A stretch of DNA of 64,000 nucleotides from Propioniciclava flava (GTDB lineage: Bacteria > Actinomycetota > Actinomycetes > Propionibacteriales > Propionibacteriaceae). The translations under genes were made by a program, and so were the position numbers. Shown here piece by piece: positions 1-8,595 of the stretch. Within the stretch, counting starts at the first letter, position 1; each line of letters opens with the position of its first letter. The notes under the pieces are model-generated. The model searched no databases. It was given only the letters and a program-made list of their open reading frames with translations, and was not told where the DNA came from. Where the stretch lies: contig NZ_PPCV01000005.1 of NCBI RefSeq assembly GCF_004126535.1, positions 205,883-269,882 of the forward strand, written 5' to 3'.

Positions 1-1
1 T

Positions 2-1564
2 GAACGCGCCGGCGTGATCGGCCTCGCGGACGCCTTCCGTGCGGTGCACCGGCCTGAGTCACGCGAGGAGATCGATCGCGGACGGCAGCGCCTGTGGTTC
101 GATGAGGCGTTTACCACGCAGGTGGCGATGGCCTACCGCCGGGCCGACAATGCGCGTCATGCAGCCGGGCCCCGGCCCCGGATCGCCGGCGGCCTGCTCG
201 ACGCCTTCGACGCCCGGCTTCCCTTCACGCTGACCGAGGGGCAAAGGGTGGTGTCGGAGGAGATCTTTGCCGATTTGGCACGTCAGGCTCCGATGCAGCG
301 CCTCCTGCAGGGCGAGGTTGGCTCGGGCAAAACACTCGTAGCCCTACGCGCGATGCTGGCCGTCGTGGACGCCGGGGGCCAAGCCGTCCTCCTGGCGCCC
401 ACGGAGGTACTGGCCCAGCAGCACGCCGACACCATCACGAGGTTGCTCGGTGATCTGGGCGGCGGGCGCGTCCTGGGGGCCCCCGACGTGGCCACCGACG
501 TCGTGTGCATCACCGGCTCCACCCCGGCACCACGCAAGCGGGCCGGATTGTTGAAGATCGCCAGTGGCGAGGCAGGCATCGTCATCGGGACGCACGCCTT
601 GCTGGCGGACACGGTCTCGTTTGTGGATCTCGGTCTTGTCGTCATCGATGAGCAGCACCGATTCGGCGTCGAGCAGCGGGCGATCCTGACGGACCGTGCC
701 CAGGCTCGTCCCCACGTCCTCGTGCTGACGGCGACTCCCATCCCACGGTCGGTCGCCATGACCGTGTTCGGGGACTTGAGCGTATCCACCCTCGCGCAGT
801 TGCCGGCGGGCCGCGCCGACGTCACCACCACGGTGGTGGATGCGATCCGCAGGCCCGCCTGGGTTGAGCGGGCCTGGGAGCGGGTCGCGGAAGAGGTCGC
901 GGCGGGCCGACAGGCCTTCGTGGTCGCCCCGCACATCGGGGGTGGCAAGGACGCCGAGGGGTTGGGTGTCGTCGAGTTGGCGGAACGTTTGGCCCAGGGG
1001 CCGCTCGCCCAGGTGCGCGTCGGGGTGCTGCATGGTCGGCTCCCGGCCGAGGAGAAGGCGTCCGTGATGGGCGCCTTCGCCGCGGGCGACGTGGACGTCT
1101 TAGTGGCGACCACCATCATCGAGGTCGGGGTGGATGTTCCGAACGCCACGATGATGGTGATCTGGGACGCCGACCGCTTCGGGATCAGCCAGTTGCATCA
1201 GCTACGGGGCCGGATCGGGCGAGGCGACCTCCCCGGCGTGTGCTTGCTGGTCAGTTCAGCGGAGCCGGATGCCACGAGTTGGGAACGCCTCGCCGCTGTC
1301 GCCGCCACGCGGGACGGCTTCGCGCTGGCCGAACTGGATCTGCTGCAGCGGCGCGAGGGTGACGTGCTGGGCGCCAGCCAGTCGGGGGGACGCTCCACGC
1401 TGCGGCTGCTGCGCGTCCTCGATCACGCCGACCTCATCGACGCCGCCCGGGTGCTCGCCGAGGAGGCCGTCGCGCGCGATCCCGAACAGTCGACCCCCGG
1501 GTTCGCGGACGCGGTCACGCAAACCAACAGGTTGGCTGGTCAGGAGTGGATCGATCGGTCGTAG
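2..1564 (+). CDS. recG: ATP-dependent DNA helicase RecG, C-terminal part (5' end outside window)
   Basis: This is the C-terminal ~520 residues of RecG, the superfamily 2 helicase that remodels stalled replication forks and Holliday junctions. The frame is open from base 2, so the gene enters from the left and the N-terminal wedge domain is mostly missing. Visible motifs are the Walker A GEVGSGKT (about nt 311-334), the RecG-type DEQH box in VVIDEQHRFG (about nt 640), LTATPIPR (motif III region) and QLRGRIGRG (motif VI, about nt 1199-1222). The GTG at 14 is internal. rsmD starts 26 bp after the stop, which is the usual actinobacterial recG-rsmD-coaD order. Identity is secure; only the truncation by the window edge limits it. 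Confidence 0.95.
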   Translation, partial: ERAGVIGLADAFRAVHRPESREEIDRGRQRLWFDEAFTTQVAMAYRRADNARHAAGPRPRIAGGLLDAFDARLPFTLTEGQRVVSEEIFADLARQAPMQRLLQGEVGSGKTLVALRAMLAVVDAGGQAVLLAPTEVLAQQHADTITRLLGDLGGGRVLGAPDVATDVVCITGSTPAPRKRAGLLKIASGEAGIVIGTHALLADTVSFVDLGLVVIDEQHRFGVEQRAILTDRAQARPHVLVLTATPIPRSVAMTVFGDLSVSTLAQLPAGRADVTTTVVDAIRRPAWVERAWERVAEEVAAGRQAFVVAPHIGGGKDAEGLGVVELAERLAQGPLAQVRVGVLHGRLPAEEKASVMGAFAAGDVDVLVATTIIEVGVDVPNATMMVIWDADRFGISQLHQLRGRIGRGDLPGVCLLVSSAEPDATSWERLAAVAATRDGFALAELDLLQRREGDVLGASQSGGRSTLRLLRVLDHADLIDAARVLAEEAVARDPEQSTPGFADAVTQTNRLAGQEWIDRS

Positions 1565-1590
1565 GTCTCGCAGATCGCTACCCTGACGAG

Positions 1591-2172
1591 GTGAGCCGTA
1601 TCATCGCGGGCCGTGCAGGCGGGCGACGCCTCAGCACACCCACCCATGACCGCACCCGCCCCACCTCGGACCTGGTGCGGGAGTCAGCCTTCAACCTGAT
1701 CGCCGATTGGGCAGGCACCGTTGGTGAACCCGCCGAGTCGATGCTGGAGCGGTTTTCCTTGCTGGATCTGTACGGCGGAACCGGGGCGATTGCGCTCGAA
1801 GCAGCGAGCCGCGGAGCCGGGCCGGTCGTGTGCGTGGAGAAGGATCGCTCGACGGCCGCGCTGGCTCGCGGTAATGCCCGCGCCACTGACTTGCCGATCG
1901 ACGTGGTCACCTCATCGGTGGAGACCTACCTGGCGGGGCGACCGCAGCCGTTCGATGTGGTGTGGTTCGATCCCCCCTACGACGTGGCCGCCGCAGTGGT
2001 GGACGCGCAGATCGGCGCCGTCGTGGATGGTTGGCTAGCCGACGACGGCCTGATTGTGGTGGAGCGCTCCAGCCGCGGGCCTGCACCGCAGTGGCCGCAG
2101 TCCCTGCCTGACCAGCGCACGCGTCGCTATGGTGAAACGACGCTGTACCTGGCCAGCAAGGAGGAAGCATGA
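1591..2172 (+). CDS. rsmD: 16S rRNA (guanine(966)-N2)-methyltransferase RsmD
   Basis: This 193-residue protein is an SAM-dependent methyltransferase of the RsmD family, which methylates G966 of 16S rRNA during 30S assembly. The sequence has the motif I region LLDLYGGTGAIALEA, an acidic motif II (VCVEKD) and the catalytic DPPY motif of N2-guanine/N6-adenine methylases (about nt 1970-1980). The start is placed at GTG 1591, giving the family-typical beginning VSRIIAGRAGGRRL. The frame is open further upstream into recG. A TACCCT box ends 6 nt before this GTG, consistent with a leaderless start. The stop overlaps coaD by ATGA, implying translational coupling. Confidence 0.93.
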   Translation: MSRIIAGRAGGRRLSTPTHDRTRPTSDLVRESAFNLIADWAGTVGEPAESMLERFSLLDLYGGTGAIALEAASRGAGPVVCVEKDRSTAALARGNARATDLPIDVVTSSVETYLAGRPQPFDVVWFDPPYDVAAAVVDAQIGAVVDGWLADDGLIVVERSSRGPAPQWPQSLPDQRTRRYGETTLYLASKEEA

Positions 2173-2645
2173 AGGCCATCTGCCCCGGCTCGTTCGATCC
2201 GGTGACCCATGGGCACCTCGATATCGTGGCCCGCTCGGCACGACTGTTCGACGAGGTCATCGTCGCGGTGGGGCGTAACAGCGCCAAGAACTACCTGTTC
2301 ACTCCCGACGAACGCGTGTCGATGCTCCGCGACGCCGTGGGGGGCCTTCCGGGTGTGACCGTCACATTGCTGGACGGGCTGCTGGTCGACTTTTGCCGCG
2401 CCCATGACGTCGACGTGATCGTGAAGGGGCTGCGCTTCGCCAGCGATTTCGATTTCGAGTTGCAGATGGCGCAGATGAATCATGCTCTGACGGGCATCGA
2501 GACGATCATGTTGCCGACGTCGGCTCAGTGGTCGCATCTGAGTTCGACGATGATCCGCGAGATCGCCAAACTCGGCGGGGATGTCAGCCAGTTCGTGACC
2601 CCTGAGGTTGCACGGCGTATCGCGGCCAAGACGTCCGAGCGCTGA
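2169..2645 (+). CDS. coaD: Phosphopantetheine adenylyltransferase CoaD
   Basis: CoaD transfers AMP from ATP to 4'-phosphopantetheine, the penultimate and often rate-limiting step of coenzyme A synthesis in the cytoplasm. The 158-residue length is normal. Residues 7-18 (GSFDPVTHGHLD) hold the nucleotidyltransferase T/HxGH motif, and the C-terminal half has the second ATP-contact motif as SSTMIRE. KGLR and the NHAL region are also typical. It overlaps rsmD by 4 bp and is the last gene of the recG-rsmD-coaD unit. It is followed by a hairpin and by the convergent ABC transporter genes. Confidence 0.97.
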   Translation: MKAICPGSFDPVTHGHLDIVARSARLFDEVIVAVGRNSAKNYLFTPDERVSMLRDAVGGLPGVTVTLLDGLLVDFCRAHDVDVIVKGLRFASDFDFELQMAQMNHALTGIETIMLPTSAQWSHLSSTMIREIAKLGGDVSQFVTPEVARRIAAKTSER

Positions 2646-2673
2646 GCCCCCCACGCTAGATGCGGACGGCAAA

Positions 2674-2703
2674 GCCGCGCCATCGACGGTGCGATGACGC
2701 GGC
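2674..2703. terminator. Hairpin between convergent coaD and ugpB
   Basis: GCCGCG (2674-2679) pairs with CGCGGC (2698-2703), and inside it CATCG (2681-2685) pairs with CGATG (2692-2696) around a 6-nt loop. It lies between two convergent stop codons, so it probably ends transcripts from both sides. There is no clear T-run. Confidence 0.5.
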
Positions 2704-2721
2704 CTCGCGCGGGAAGAACAC

Positions 2722-4098
2722 TCAGATCTTGCCCTTGACCTGGCTGGTGTAGATCTTCTCCAAGACGCCGCGCAGGGTCGTCATGGTGGCCTTGACGTCG
2801 GCGTCCTGGGTCAGGATCGACGCGATGGACTTGGCCATTTCCTGGTCCGCGCCGGGCAGGAAGGCCCGTGCGTAGTCCTGGGGGCGTGTGACGTCGAGTT
2901 GCTTGATGGCTTCCCCGGCCAGCGGGTTGGCTGCCAGGAGCGAGCTCGTATCGGCGGAGGTCCGCACCGGCATGTAGCCGGTCGCCCCGGCGAACTTGAC
3001 GGTGTTGGCCGGGTTGGTCAGGAAGCCGATGAACTTGGCCGCAGCGAGCTGGTTCTCCTTGGAGATGTTCTTCGGGATGCCGACCCCGGCACCGCCGGTG
3101 GGGCACACCGGGGAGGTCGAGACCGGGCCGCCGGGGAGGAACCCGACGCCGAGGCTGAACTTTCCTGCGGTTGCCTTCTGCATGCCGACCAGGGATCCGG
3201 TGGAGCCCAGCGTGGCGGAGATGGCGCCCGCCGCCAGGTCGTCGGTGCCGGACTTGGAGGCGACGCCCGCCCAGCCGTTGGCATAGACCGAATCCTTGAC
3301 GTAGGTCAACGCGGCGACGGCCTTCTCGTCGTCGCACGTGATGTCGAAGGAGTTCTGCTTCGACCATCCCGAGCCATAGCCCCACAGGATGTTTTGCAGC
3401 GTCCAGCCCGCGTAGTCGGCCAGAGCAGGGTGCTCGTAGACGTGCGCGATGCTGGGGTTGGCCTGCTTGATCTTGGGGGCCCAGTCGTTGAACTCGGCCC
3501 ACGTCTTGGGGGCGCGGTCCTCAAGCCCGGCGGCCTTCCAGTGGTCCTTGTTGTAGTAGAACAGCGGCGTGGAGCGGGCCCACGGGACAGCCCACTGAGC
3601 GCCCGCGTACTGGTAGTCGGAGAACAAGCCGGGCCGGTAGTCGGCCGTGTCGACCTCGGCGGCCTTCAAGGCGTTGCCCAGCGGGATGATCGAGTCGGCC
3701 AGGAAGTAGCGGAACCACCACACGTCGGAGAACACGACAATGTCGGGGAGTTGGCCGCCAGCCTGGGCCGCCTGGAACTTGGTGGCCACCTCCTCGTAGT
3801 TGGAGCCAGCCGTAACGAGCTTGACCTCGATGCCTTCCTTGGCGGTGAAGGCGGCGATGATCTCCTGGGTAACCGCCTCGGAGCTTCCGGGATGGTTGGA
3901 CCAGAACGTGATCGACTTGGCGGGGGTGACGCCCGTGAAGTCCGGGCCAGCCGGATTGGTGGATGGGGAACCTGATGCCGCGGGGCCGGCGACCGACGGG
4001 CCCCCGCAGCCGGCGAGGACTGCGGCGCCGAGCCCGATCCCGGCAGCGCCGAGCAGCGAGCGTCGGCTGAGCGACGAGGTGGTCAGGGATGCGAACAT
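2722..4098 (-). CDS. ugpB: Extracellular solute-binding lipoprotein, UgpB-like (glycerol-3-phosphate/glycerophosphodiester ABC importer)
   Basis: This 458-residue substrate-binding protein of a carbohydrate ABC importer begins with a twin-arginine-like SRRSLLG motif, a hydrophobic segment and the lipobox LAGC (Cys about residue 31). It is therefore probably exported and lipid-anchored outside the membrane. The body resembles UgpB: STPLFYYNKDHWKAAGL, PKTW, a GxGxxxLPGG segment and the C-terminal TGYMPVR. The ligand (glycerol-3-phosphate or glycerophosphodiesters) is inferred from that resemblance, and another sugar-like solute is possible. It is the last gene of the minus-strand unit ugpA-ugpE-ugpB, 52 bp after ugpE. 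No ATPase gene is next to it. Confidence 0.75.
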   Translation of the reverse strand: MFASLTTSSLSRRSLLGAAGIGLGAAVLAGCGGPSVAGPAASGSPSTNPAGPDFTGVTPAKSITFWSNHPGSSEAVTQEIIAAFTAKEGIEVKLVTAGSNYEEVATKFQAAQAGGQLPDIVVFSDVWWFRYFLADSIIPLGNALKAAEVDTADYRPGLFSDYQYAGAQWAVPWARSTPLFYYNKDHWKAAGLEDRAPKTWAEFNDWAPKIKQANPSIAHVYEHPALADYAGWTLQNILWGYGSGWSKQNSFDITCDDEKAVAALTYVKDSVYANGWAGVASKSGTDDLAAGAISATLGSTGSLVGMQKATAGKFSLGVGFLPGGPVSTSPVCPTGGAGVGIPKNISKENQLAAAKFIGFLTNPANTVKFAGATGYMPVRTSADTSSLLAANPLAGEAIKQLDVTRPQDYARAFLPGADQEMAKSIASILTQDADVKATMTTLRGVLEKIYTSQVKGKI

Positions 4099-4150
4099 TT
4101 CTCTCCTCTTCGAACGGCCCCCGAGGTCGAGGGTCGAGTTGGGGGAACGG

Positions 4151-5089
4151 TCAACGGACCGCGCCCTGGGTGAGCCCAGCCACGATGTAGCGCTGGAGGA
4201 AGGTGAACACGATCAGCACGGGCACGATCACGACGACGGCGCCGGCCATGAGGATCGGGTAGGAACTCGGATCGCCCTCGAGGTTCTTCAAGAGGGTCAG
4301 CCCGACAGGGAGGGTCATCATCTGGTCGTCAGTGGTGATGATGAGAGGCCAGATGTAGTCGTTCCATTCATTGACGATCGTGACCAACGACACGGTGGCG
4401 ATCGTGGGGGTGGAGAGGGGGATCACGATCTGGACGAGGCGGCGCAGGTGGCCCGCACCGTCGAGTTCGGCGGCCTCCAGGATCTCGGCGGGCAGCGACA
4501 AGAAGTGCTGGCGCAGCAGGAAGGTACCGAAGGCGGTGCCGAGGCCAGGCAGGATGATGCCCCAGTACGTGTTGGCCCCGCCCAATCCCGAGATGAGAAT
4601 GTAGTTCGGCAAGAGGGACACCTGCGGGGGCACCATCAACGCCACGAGAATCCCCGCGAAGATGGTGCGTTTGAACGGGAACCGCACGAAGACCAGCGCA
4701 TAGGCCGTGGTCAGCGCCAGCAGGACCTTGATCCCCGCTCCCACGACGGTGACGAGGGTCGAGTTGAGGAACAGTCGCGGAAAGTCGACCTTCTGCGAGG
4801 CGGTGAGATAAGCGTCGAAGGTGGGGGAGCCAGGTAGCCACACCAGGTCGCGGGATACCACCTCACCACTGGTCTTCAACGACCCCAGCATCATCCAGAT
4901 CAGGGGCAGCGCGATGATCAAGGTCGCCAGGATCAACGGCACATAGCCGCGGAAGATGAGCGAGAGCGTGGACTCGTGGTCCAGTGCGGAACCGTGGCGC
5001 GGGTGCGACTTCCTGGAGGCGGCACGGGGCGCGGGCGGTGTCGGGGCGGCGGCGGGTTCGGCCGGCGTCCTCATCACGGTGTCGATCAT
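4151..5089 (-). CDS. ugpE: ABC importer permease, UgpE/MalG type
   Basis: This 312-residue inner-membrane permease has about six hydrophobic segments and the binding-protein-dependent transport EAA loop (EAAELDGAGHLRRLVQIVIPL region), which docks to the ATPase. The start at ATG 5089 overlaps the ugpA stop as ATGA. The frame stays open upstream, but that extension is out of frame with real coding sequence, because ugpA occupies it. The N-terminal ~50 residues are Ala/Pro-rich and probably cytoplasmic. It pairs with UgpA to form the channel for the lipoprotein encoded next. Confidence 0.85.
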   Translation of the reverse strand: MIDTVMRTPAEPAAAPTPPAPRAASRKSHPRHGSALDHESTLSLIFRGYVPLILATLIIALPLIWMMLGSLKTSGEVVSRDLVWLPGSPTFDAYLTASQKVDFPRLFLNSTLVTVVGAGIKVLLALTTAYALVFVRFPFKRTIFAGILVALMVPPQVSLLPNYILISGLGGANTYWGIILPGLGTAFGTFLLRQHFLSLPAEILEAAELDGAGHLRRLVQIVIPLSTPTIATVSLVTIVNEWNDYIWPLIITTDDQMMTLPVGLTLLKNLEGDPSSYPILMAGAVVVIVPVLIVFTFLQRYIVAGLTQGAVR

Positions 5090-6006
5090 GCGTAGTGGAC
5101 CTTCCGCTCGATGAGGCGCAACTGCACGACGGTGAGGGCGAGCAGGAGCACGAACAAGATCGTGGAGACGGCCGCAGAGTACCCGGCCCTGTTGTAGCCG
5201 CCGAAGGCCTGCAGGTACGCGTCGTACATCAGCGTGGTCGTGCCGTTGCCCAGCGGCGTCATGATTCGGATCAGGTCGAACGACTGCAACGATGAGAGCA
5301 GGGTGGTCATCAGCAAGAAGAACGACGTGGGTGACAGCAGCGGCCACACGATGGTGGTGAACGTCTTCGCGCGTCCGGCGCCGTCGAGTGCGGCGGCTTC
5401 GAGGAGGTCGCGCGGGACGGCTTGCAGCGCTGCGAGGTAGATGACCGCGCAGTAGCCGAGGTTCTTCCAGATGTAGACCAGGATCACCATGGCCAGCGAC
5501 AGGTTCGGCTGCAGGAACCATTCCGGGACCGGCAGGTGAAGTGAGCGCAGGATGGCTGACAGCACGCCGGTGGTCGGATCGAAGATGAACAGCCACACCA
5601 GGCCGATCCCCACACCGGAGAGGACGTAGGGAGCGAAGACGGTGGCGCGCGCGAAGCCACGGCCCACGAGGCGTCGGTTCAGCACCAGGGCCAATCCGAG
5701 ACCCAGCAGGATCGAGCCCCCGACTGTGGCGACCGTGAAGATCGCCGTGGTGCGGAGCACGCCGAGCGACTCGGCATTGGTGAAGAACTCCACGTAGTTG
5801 GCCAGCCCCACCGGCGTGGCCGTGGCCGAGCCGAGAGTCCAATCAAGCGTGGAGTAGTACATGTTGGTCAGCAACGGCCGATAGGTGAAGGCCACGATGA
5901 GGGCGACGTTCGGGGCCGCGAACAAGACGAAGATCAGCCACTCGCGCAGTGTCCGCTGAGTGACCCGTGCGCCTTTGCGCGACGGGATGCGTGCTTGTGT
6001 CGTCAT
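5086..6006 (-). CDS. ugpA: ABC importer permease, UgpA/MalF type
   Basis: This 306-residue permease is the first gene of the importer operon. It has a hydrophobic N-terminal segment (WLIFVLFAAPNVALIVAF region), five further membrane segments and an EAA loop (EAAALDGAGRAKTF). A Shine-Dalgarno-like AGGGGG lies just upstream of the ATG at 6006. The operon is transcribed away from the DUF177-rpmF operon and sits as an insert between coaD and DUF177, which are normally neighbours. Function by family is secure; substrate specificity is inferred from the binding protein. Confidence 0.85.
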   Translation of the reverse strand: MTTQARIPSRKGARVTQRTLREWLIFVLFAAPNVALIVAFTYRPLLTNMYYSTLDWTLGSATATPVGLANYVEFFTNAESLGVLRTTAIFTVATVGGSILLGLGLALVLNRRLVGRGFARATVFAPYVLSGVGIGLVWLFIFDPTTGVLSAILRSLHLPVPEWFLQPNLSLAMVILVYIWKNLGYCAVIYLAALQAVPRDLLEAAALDGAGRAKTFTTIVWPLLSPTSFFLLMTTLLSSLQSFDLIRIMTPLGNGTTTLMYDAYLQAFGGYNRAGYSAAVSTILFVLLLALTVVQLRLIERKVHYA

Positions 6007-6164
6007 GTTCCCCCTGGTGTCTGCCGCGTCTGCGGCCCGACGCCGAAGCTAGGACGAGTTCTGGTCCGGCCGTCGACTCGTTGTTGAACTCCATGTGTCG
6101 CGGATATTACATCTCGGTGCGGCGGGCCTACGGTGAGCGTGAGTGCGGCTCGCGGGGCAACGGT

Positions 6165-6193
6165 TTGGCCACCCGCGAGGAAGCAGGTAGGCT
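6165..6193 (+). promoter_or_regulatory. Probable vegetative promoter of the DUF177-rpmF-rnc-mutM operon
   Basis: TTGGCC (6165-6170) and TAGGCT (6188-6193) are separated by exactly 17 bp, about 42 bp upstream of the first start codon. The TAGGCT box recurs upstream of several other genes here. Confidence 0.55.
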
Positions 6194-6234
6194 TTCCCTT
6201 CGGTTATGACGTTGTCGTGCCAGCAGGGTGAGGG

Positions 6235-6789
6235 GTGGACGTGAGGGCAACTCGCTTGGTCGATCCCCGATCTGAACTCGTCTTCGACATTCGCGAATTC
6301 GGGCATCAGCCGGGTGGAAGCAAAGAGGTCGTCTGTGACGCTCCCGCACCTGAAGGTCTAGGCAATGACGTAATCGGAGTGCCGACAGGTTCCCCGATCC
6401 ATCTCGATCTTCGGCTCGAGGGAGTGGGGGATGGGGTGTTGGCCACCGGCGTCGCTGAGGTTCAGCTGCGCGGGGAGTGCGCTCGGTGCCTGACCGAGAT
6501 CGAGGCTTCTGCCGAGATCGACCTGCAGGAACTGTTCCTCTTCCCGAGCGTGGATCCCGACGATGCCGAGGCCAGCCGGGTTGAGGGCGAGATGATCGAC
6601 CTCGAACCGGTCCTGCGAGACACCGCGGTACTCGATCTGCCGTTCATCCCGCTGTGCCGGGAGGATTGCGCCGGATTGTGCCCCGTCTGCGGGGTCAATC
6701 TGAACGACGATCCCGAGCACAGGCACGACGATGCGATTGACCCACGGTGGGCGTCGCTGGTCGGCTGGGCTGACGAGACTTTGGACTGA
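6235..6789 (+). CDS. DUF177 (YceD-family) protein
   Basis: This 184-residue member of the YceD/DUF177 family is usually encoded directly upstream of rpmF. In the family it is linked to rRNA/ribosome accumulation, but its biochemical role is not established. The GECARCLTE segment in the middle and the C-terminal [13 protein letters not shown] cluster are typical and look metal-binding. The start is either GTG 6235 or GTG 6241; a G-rich stretch before them could serve either. It is followed 37 bp later by rpmF, and the gene pair is transcribed from the TTGGCC/TAGGCT promoter. Confidence 0.85.
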   Translation: MDVRATRLVDPRSELVFDIREFGHQPGGSKEVVCDAPAPEGLGNDVIGVPTGSPIHLDLRLEGVGDGVLATGVAEVQLRGECARCLTEIEASAEIDLQELFLFPSVDPDDAEASRVEGEMIDLEPVLRDTAVLDLPFIPLCREDCAGLCPVCGVNLNDDPEHRHDDAIDPRWASLVGWADETLD

Positions 6790-6826
6790 GAGAGGGCGTT
6801 CGCGCCCCAGGATTGAGGAGTTTGAC

Positions 6827-7018
6827 GTGGCTGTTCCGAAGCGGAAGATGTCCCGCAGCAACACGCGTTCCCGTCGTGCGCAGTGGAAGACGTCCGCGCC
6901 CACGCTCGTGAACTGCGCCAACCCGGCCTGTGGGGGCAAGCACCTTCCCCACACGGCGTGCCCGACGTGCGGCCAGTACGGCCCGCGTGCGGCCCGCCGC
7001 CAGGTCATCGAGCAGTGA
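6827..7018 (+). CDS. rpmF: 50S ribosomal protein L32
   Basis: This is a 63-residue L32 of the large ribosomal subunit. The start is GTG 6827, preceded by GAGGAG at 6815-6820, and gives the standard [16 protein letters not shown] beginning. The longer reading from 6731 would run into DUF177. Four cysteines (CANPAC and CPTC) form the zinc-ribbon version of L32, so this is the zinc-binding C+ form. The stop overlaps the rnc start as TGATG. Confidence 0.97.
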   Translation: MAVPKRKMSRSNTRSRRAQWKTSAPTLVNCANPACGGKHLPHTACPTCGQYGPRAARRQVIEQ

Positions 7019-7716
7019 TGTCCGCGGCCGGTGGCCGCGTCCAAGAGCTCTTCACGCAGCTGGGGATCACCATTGATCCCCAGCTGTATCGGCTTGCCCT
7101 GACGCATCGTTCCTGGGCCTTCGAGCACGGGGGCGCCTCCCACAATGAGCGCCTGGAATTCCTGGGCGATGCTGTGCTGGGGGTTGTCGTCACCGAACAC
7201 CTGTACCGGAGCTTTCCCGATAAGCCCGAAGGGTGGCTCGCGAAGATGCGTGCCGCCGTCGTCAACACGTATGCGCTGGCCGACGTGGCCCGCGGCCTCG
7301 CCTTGGGGCAGGTGCTGTTGCTGGGTAAGGGTGAGCGGCAAACAGGCGGCGCCGACAAGGACTCCATCCTCGCCGATGCCACCGAGGCGATGATTGCTGC
7401 CGTGTTCCTTTCCTGCGGGCGCGAAGCCGCAAGCAGGTTCGTTCATGCCCTGATGGATCCCGTCGTCGAGGCAGCGTCCACCGATGGACGCGCGACCGAC
7501 TGGAAGACCGCACTGCAGGAACTGGCCGCGCATCTCGGTCTGACGTCCCCCCATTACGTCCATACGGCTTCGGGCCCCGATCACAATCGTCGCTTCGAAG
7601 CGCGCGCCGTCGTCGGGGGAGATACCTTCGCCCCCTTTGTCGCGCGCTCCAAGAAGTTGGCCGAGCAAGGGGCTGCCGAACTGGCGCATCGCCAGTTGGC
7701 CTCCCAGCACCCCTGA
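7018..7716 (+). CDS. rnc: Ribonuclease III
   Basis: RNase III cleaves double-stranded RNA and processes the 30S rRNA precursor. This 232-residue protein has the catalytic signature NERLEFLGDAVLG (about residues 42-54), the second acidic cluster in DATEAMIAAVF, and a C-terminal dsRNA-binding domain beginning near DWKTALQELAA. ATG 7018 overlaps the rpmF stop by one base. An in-frame upstream extension through rpmF is not needed. Next is mutM, 12 bp away, in the standard rpmF-rnc-mutM order. Confidence 0.96.
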   Translation: MSAAGGRVQELFTQLGITIDPQLYRLALTHRSWAFEHGGASHNERLEFLGDAVLGVVVTEHLYRSFPDKPEGWLAKMRAAVVNTYALADVARGLALGQVLLLGKGERQTGGADKDSILADATEAMIAAVFLSCGREAASRFVHALMDPVVEAASTDGRATDWKTALQELAAHLGLTSPHYVHTASGPDHNRRFEARAVVGGDTFAPFVARSKKLAEQGAAELAHRQLASQHP

Positions 7717-7728
7717 GCGGGCACCACC

Positions 7729-8565
7729 ATGCCGGAGATGCCTGAGGTCGAGGTTGTTCGTCGGGGGCTCGCTGACACGGTGACGCATCGCAGCGTGCTG
7801 CACGTCAGCGTTTTACACCCGCGCCCGGTCCGTGCCCACCTGACCGGTCCCGACGATTTTGCCGCCACCCTGGTGGGGCGCCGCTTCGGAGTGGCAGCCC
7901 GACGCGGAAAGTTCTTGTGGCTGCCCTTCGACGACGGGGATGCACTCCTGGCACACTTGGGGATGAGCGGACAGTTCCGCATTAACGTTCCCACCGCCCC
8001 GTTGCAGCGCCACACGCGCGTCCTGTTTGATCTCGACGACGGGGCCCAACTCCGGTTCGTGGACCAACGGATGTTTGGCGGACTCTCCTTGGCCCCCGAC
8101 GGTGCCGAACTGCCCGCTGCTGTGGCCCACATCGCCCGTGACCTGTTCGACCCGGCCCTCGACCTTCCCGCTCTGGTAGCTCGCGTCCACGGCAAGCGAA
8201 GCGCGATCAAGCGCGTCCTGCTCGACCAGCGGGTCGTTTCGGGAATCGGAAACATCTACGCCGATGAGGCGCTCTGGCTGGCTCGGGTGAACCCCGAGAC
8301 CCCCGCGGACGGCTTGTCGCTGGCCACCGTGCGGCGGGTGCTGGAATCGGCGCGGGAGATCATGGCTGCGGCGCTGGCCCAAGGCGGAACGTCCTTCGAC
8401 GACCTCTACGTCAATGTGAATGGCGAGTCGGGCTACTTCAGCCGAGATCTCCACGTGTACAAGCGCGACGGGGAACCCTGCGAACGCTGCGGGACACCCA
8501 TCAAGCGGGTGGCCTTCACCAACAGGTCCTCCCACTTCTGCCCTCACTGCCAACGCTCGCACTGA
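7729..8565 (+). CDS. mutM: Formamidopyrimidine-DNA glycosylase (MutM/Fpg)
   Basis: This bifunctional DNA glycosylase/AP lyase removes 8-oxoguanine and formamidopyrimidines. The protein starts MPEMPEVE, giving the catalytic N-terminal Pro2-Glu3 after Met removal, which fixes the start at ATG 7729. The helix-two-turn-helix region ([20 protein letters not shown]) and the C-terminal zinc finger (CERC ... CPHC) are intact. Length is 278 residues, normal for the family. It ends the DUF177-rpmF-rnc-mutM unit. smc, the usual next gene, is displaced by about 2 kb. Confidence 0.96.
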   Translation: MPEMPEVEVVRRGLADTVTHRSVLHVSVLHPRPVRAHLTGPDDFAATLVGRRFGVAARRGKFLWLPFDDGDALLAHLGMSGQFRINVPTAPLQRHTRVLFDLDDGAQLRFVDQRMFGGLSLAPDGAELPAAVAHIARDLFDPALDLPALVARVHGKRSAIKRVLLDQRVVSGIGNIYADEALWLARVNPETPADGLSLATVRRVLESAREIMAAALAQGGTSFDDLYVNVNGESGYFSRDLHVYKRDGEPCERCGTPIKRVAFTNRSSHFCPHCQRSH

Positions 8566-8595
8566 GCACTGCGGCAGACGTCGCCGCCGCGGGCG

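Noticed and set aside
6358..7803. Minus-strand frame opposite DUF177-rpmF-rnc
   Set aside because: It spans three certain plus-strand genes and has no motif.
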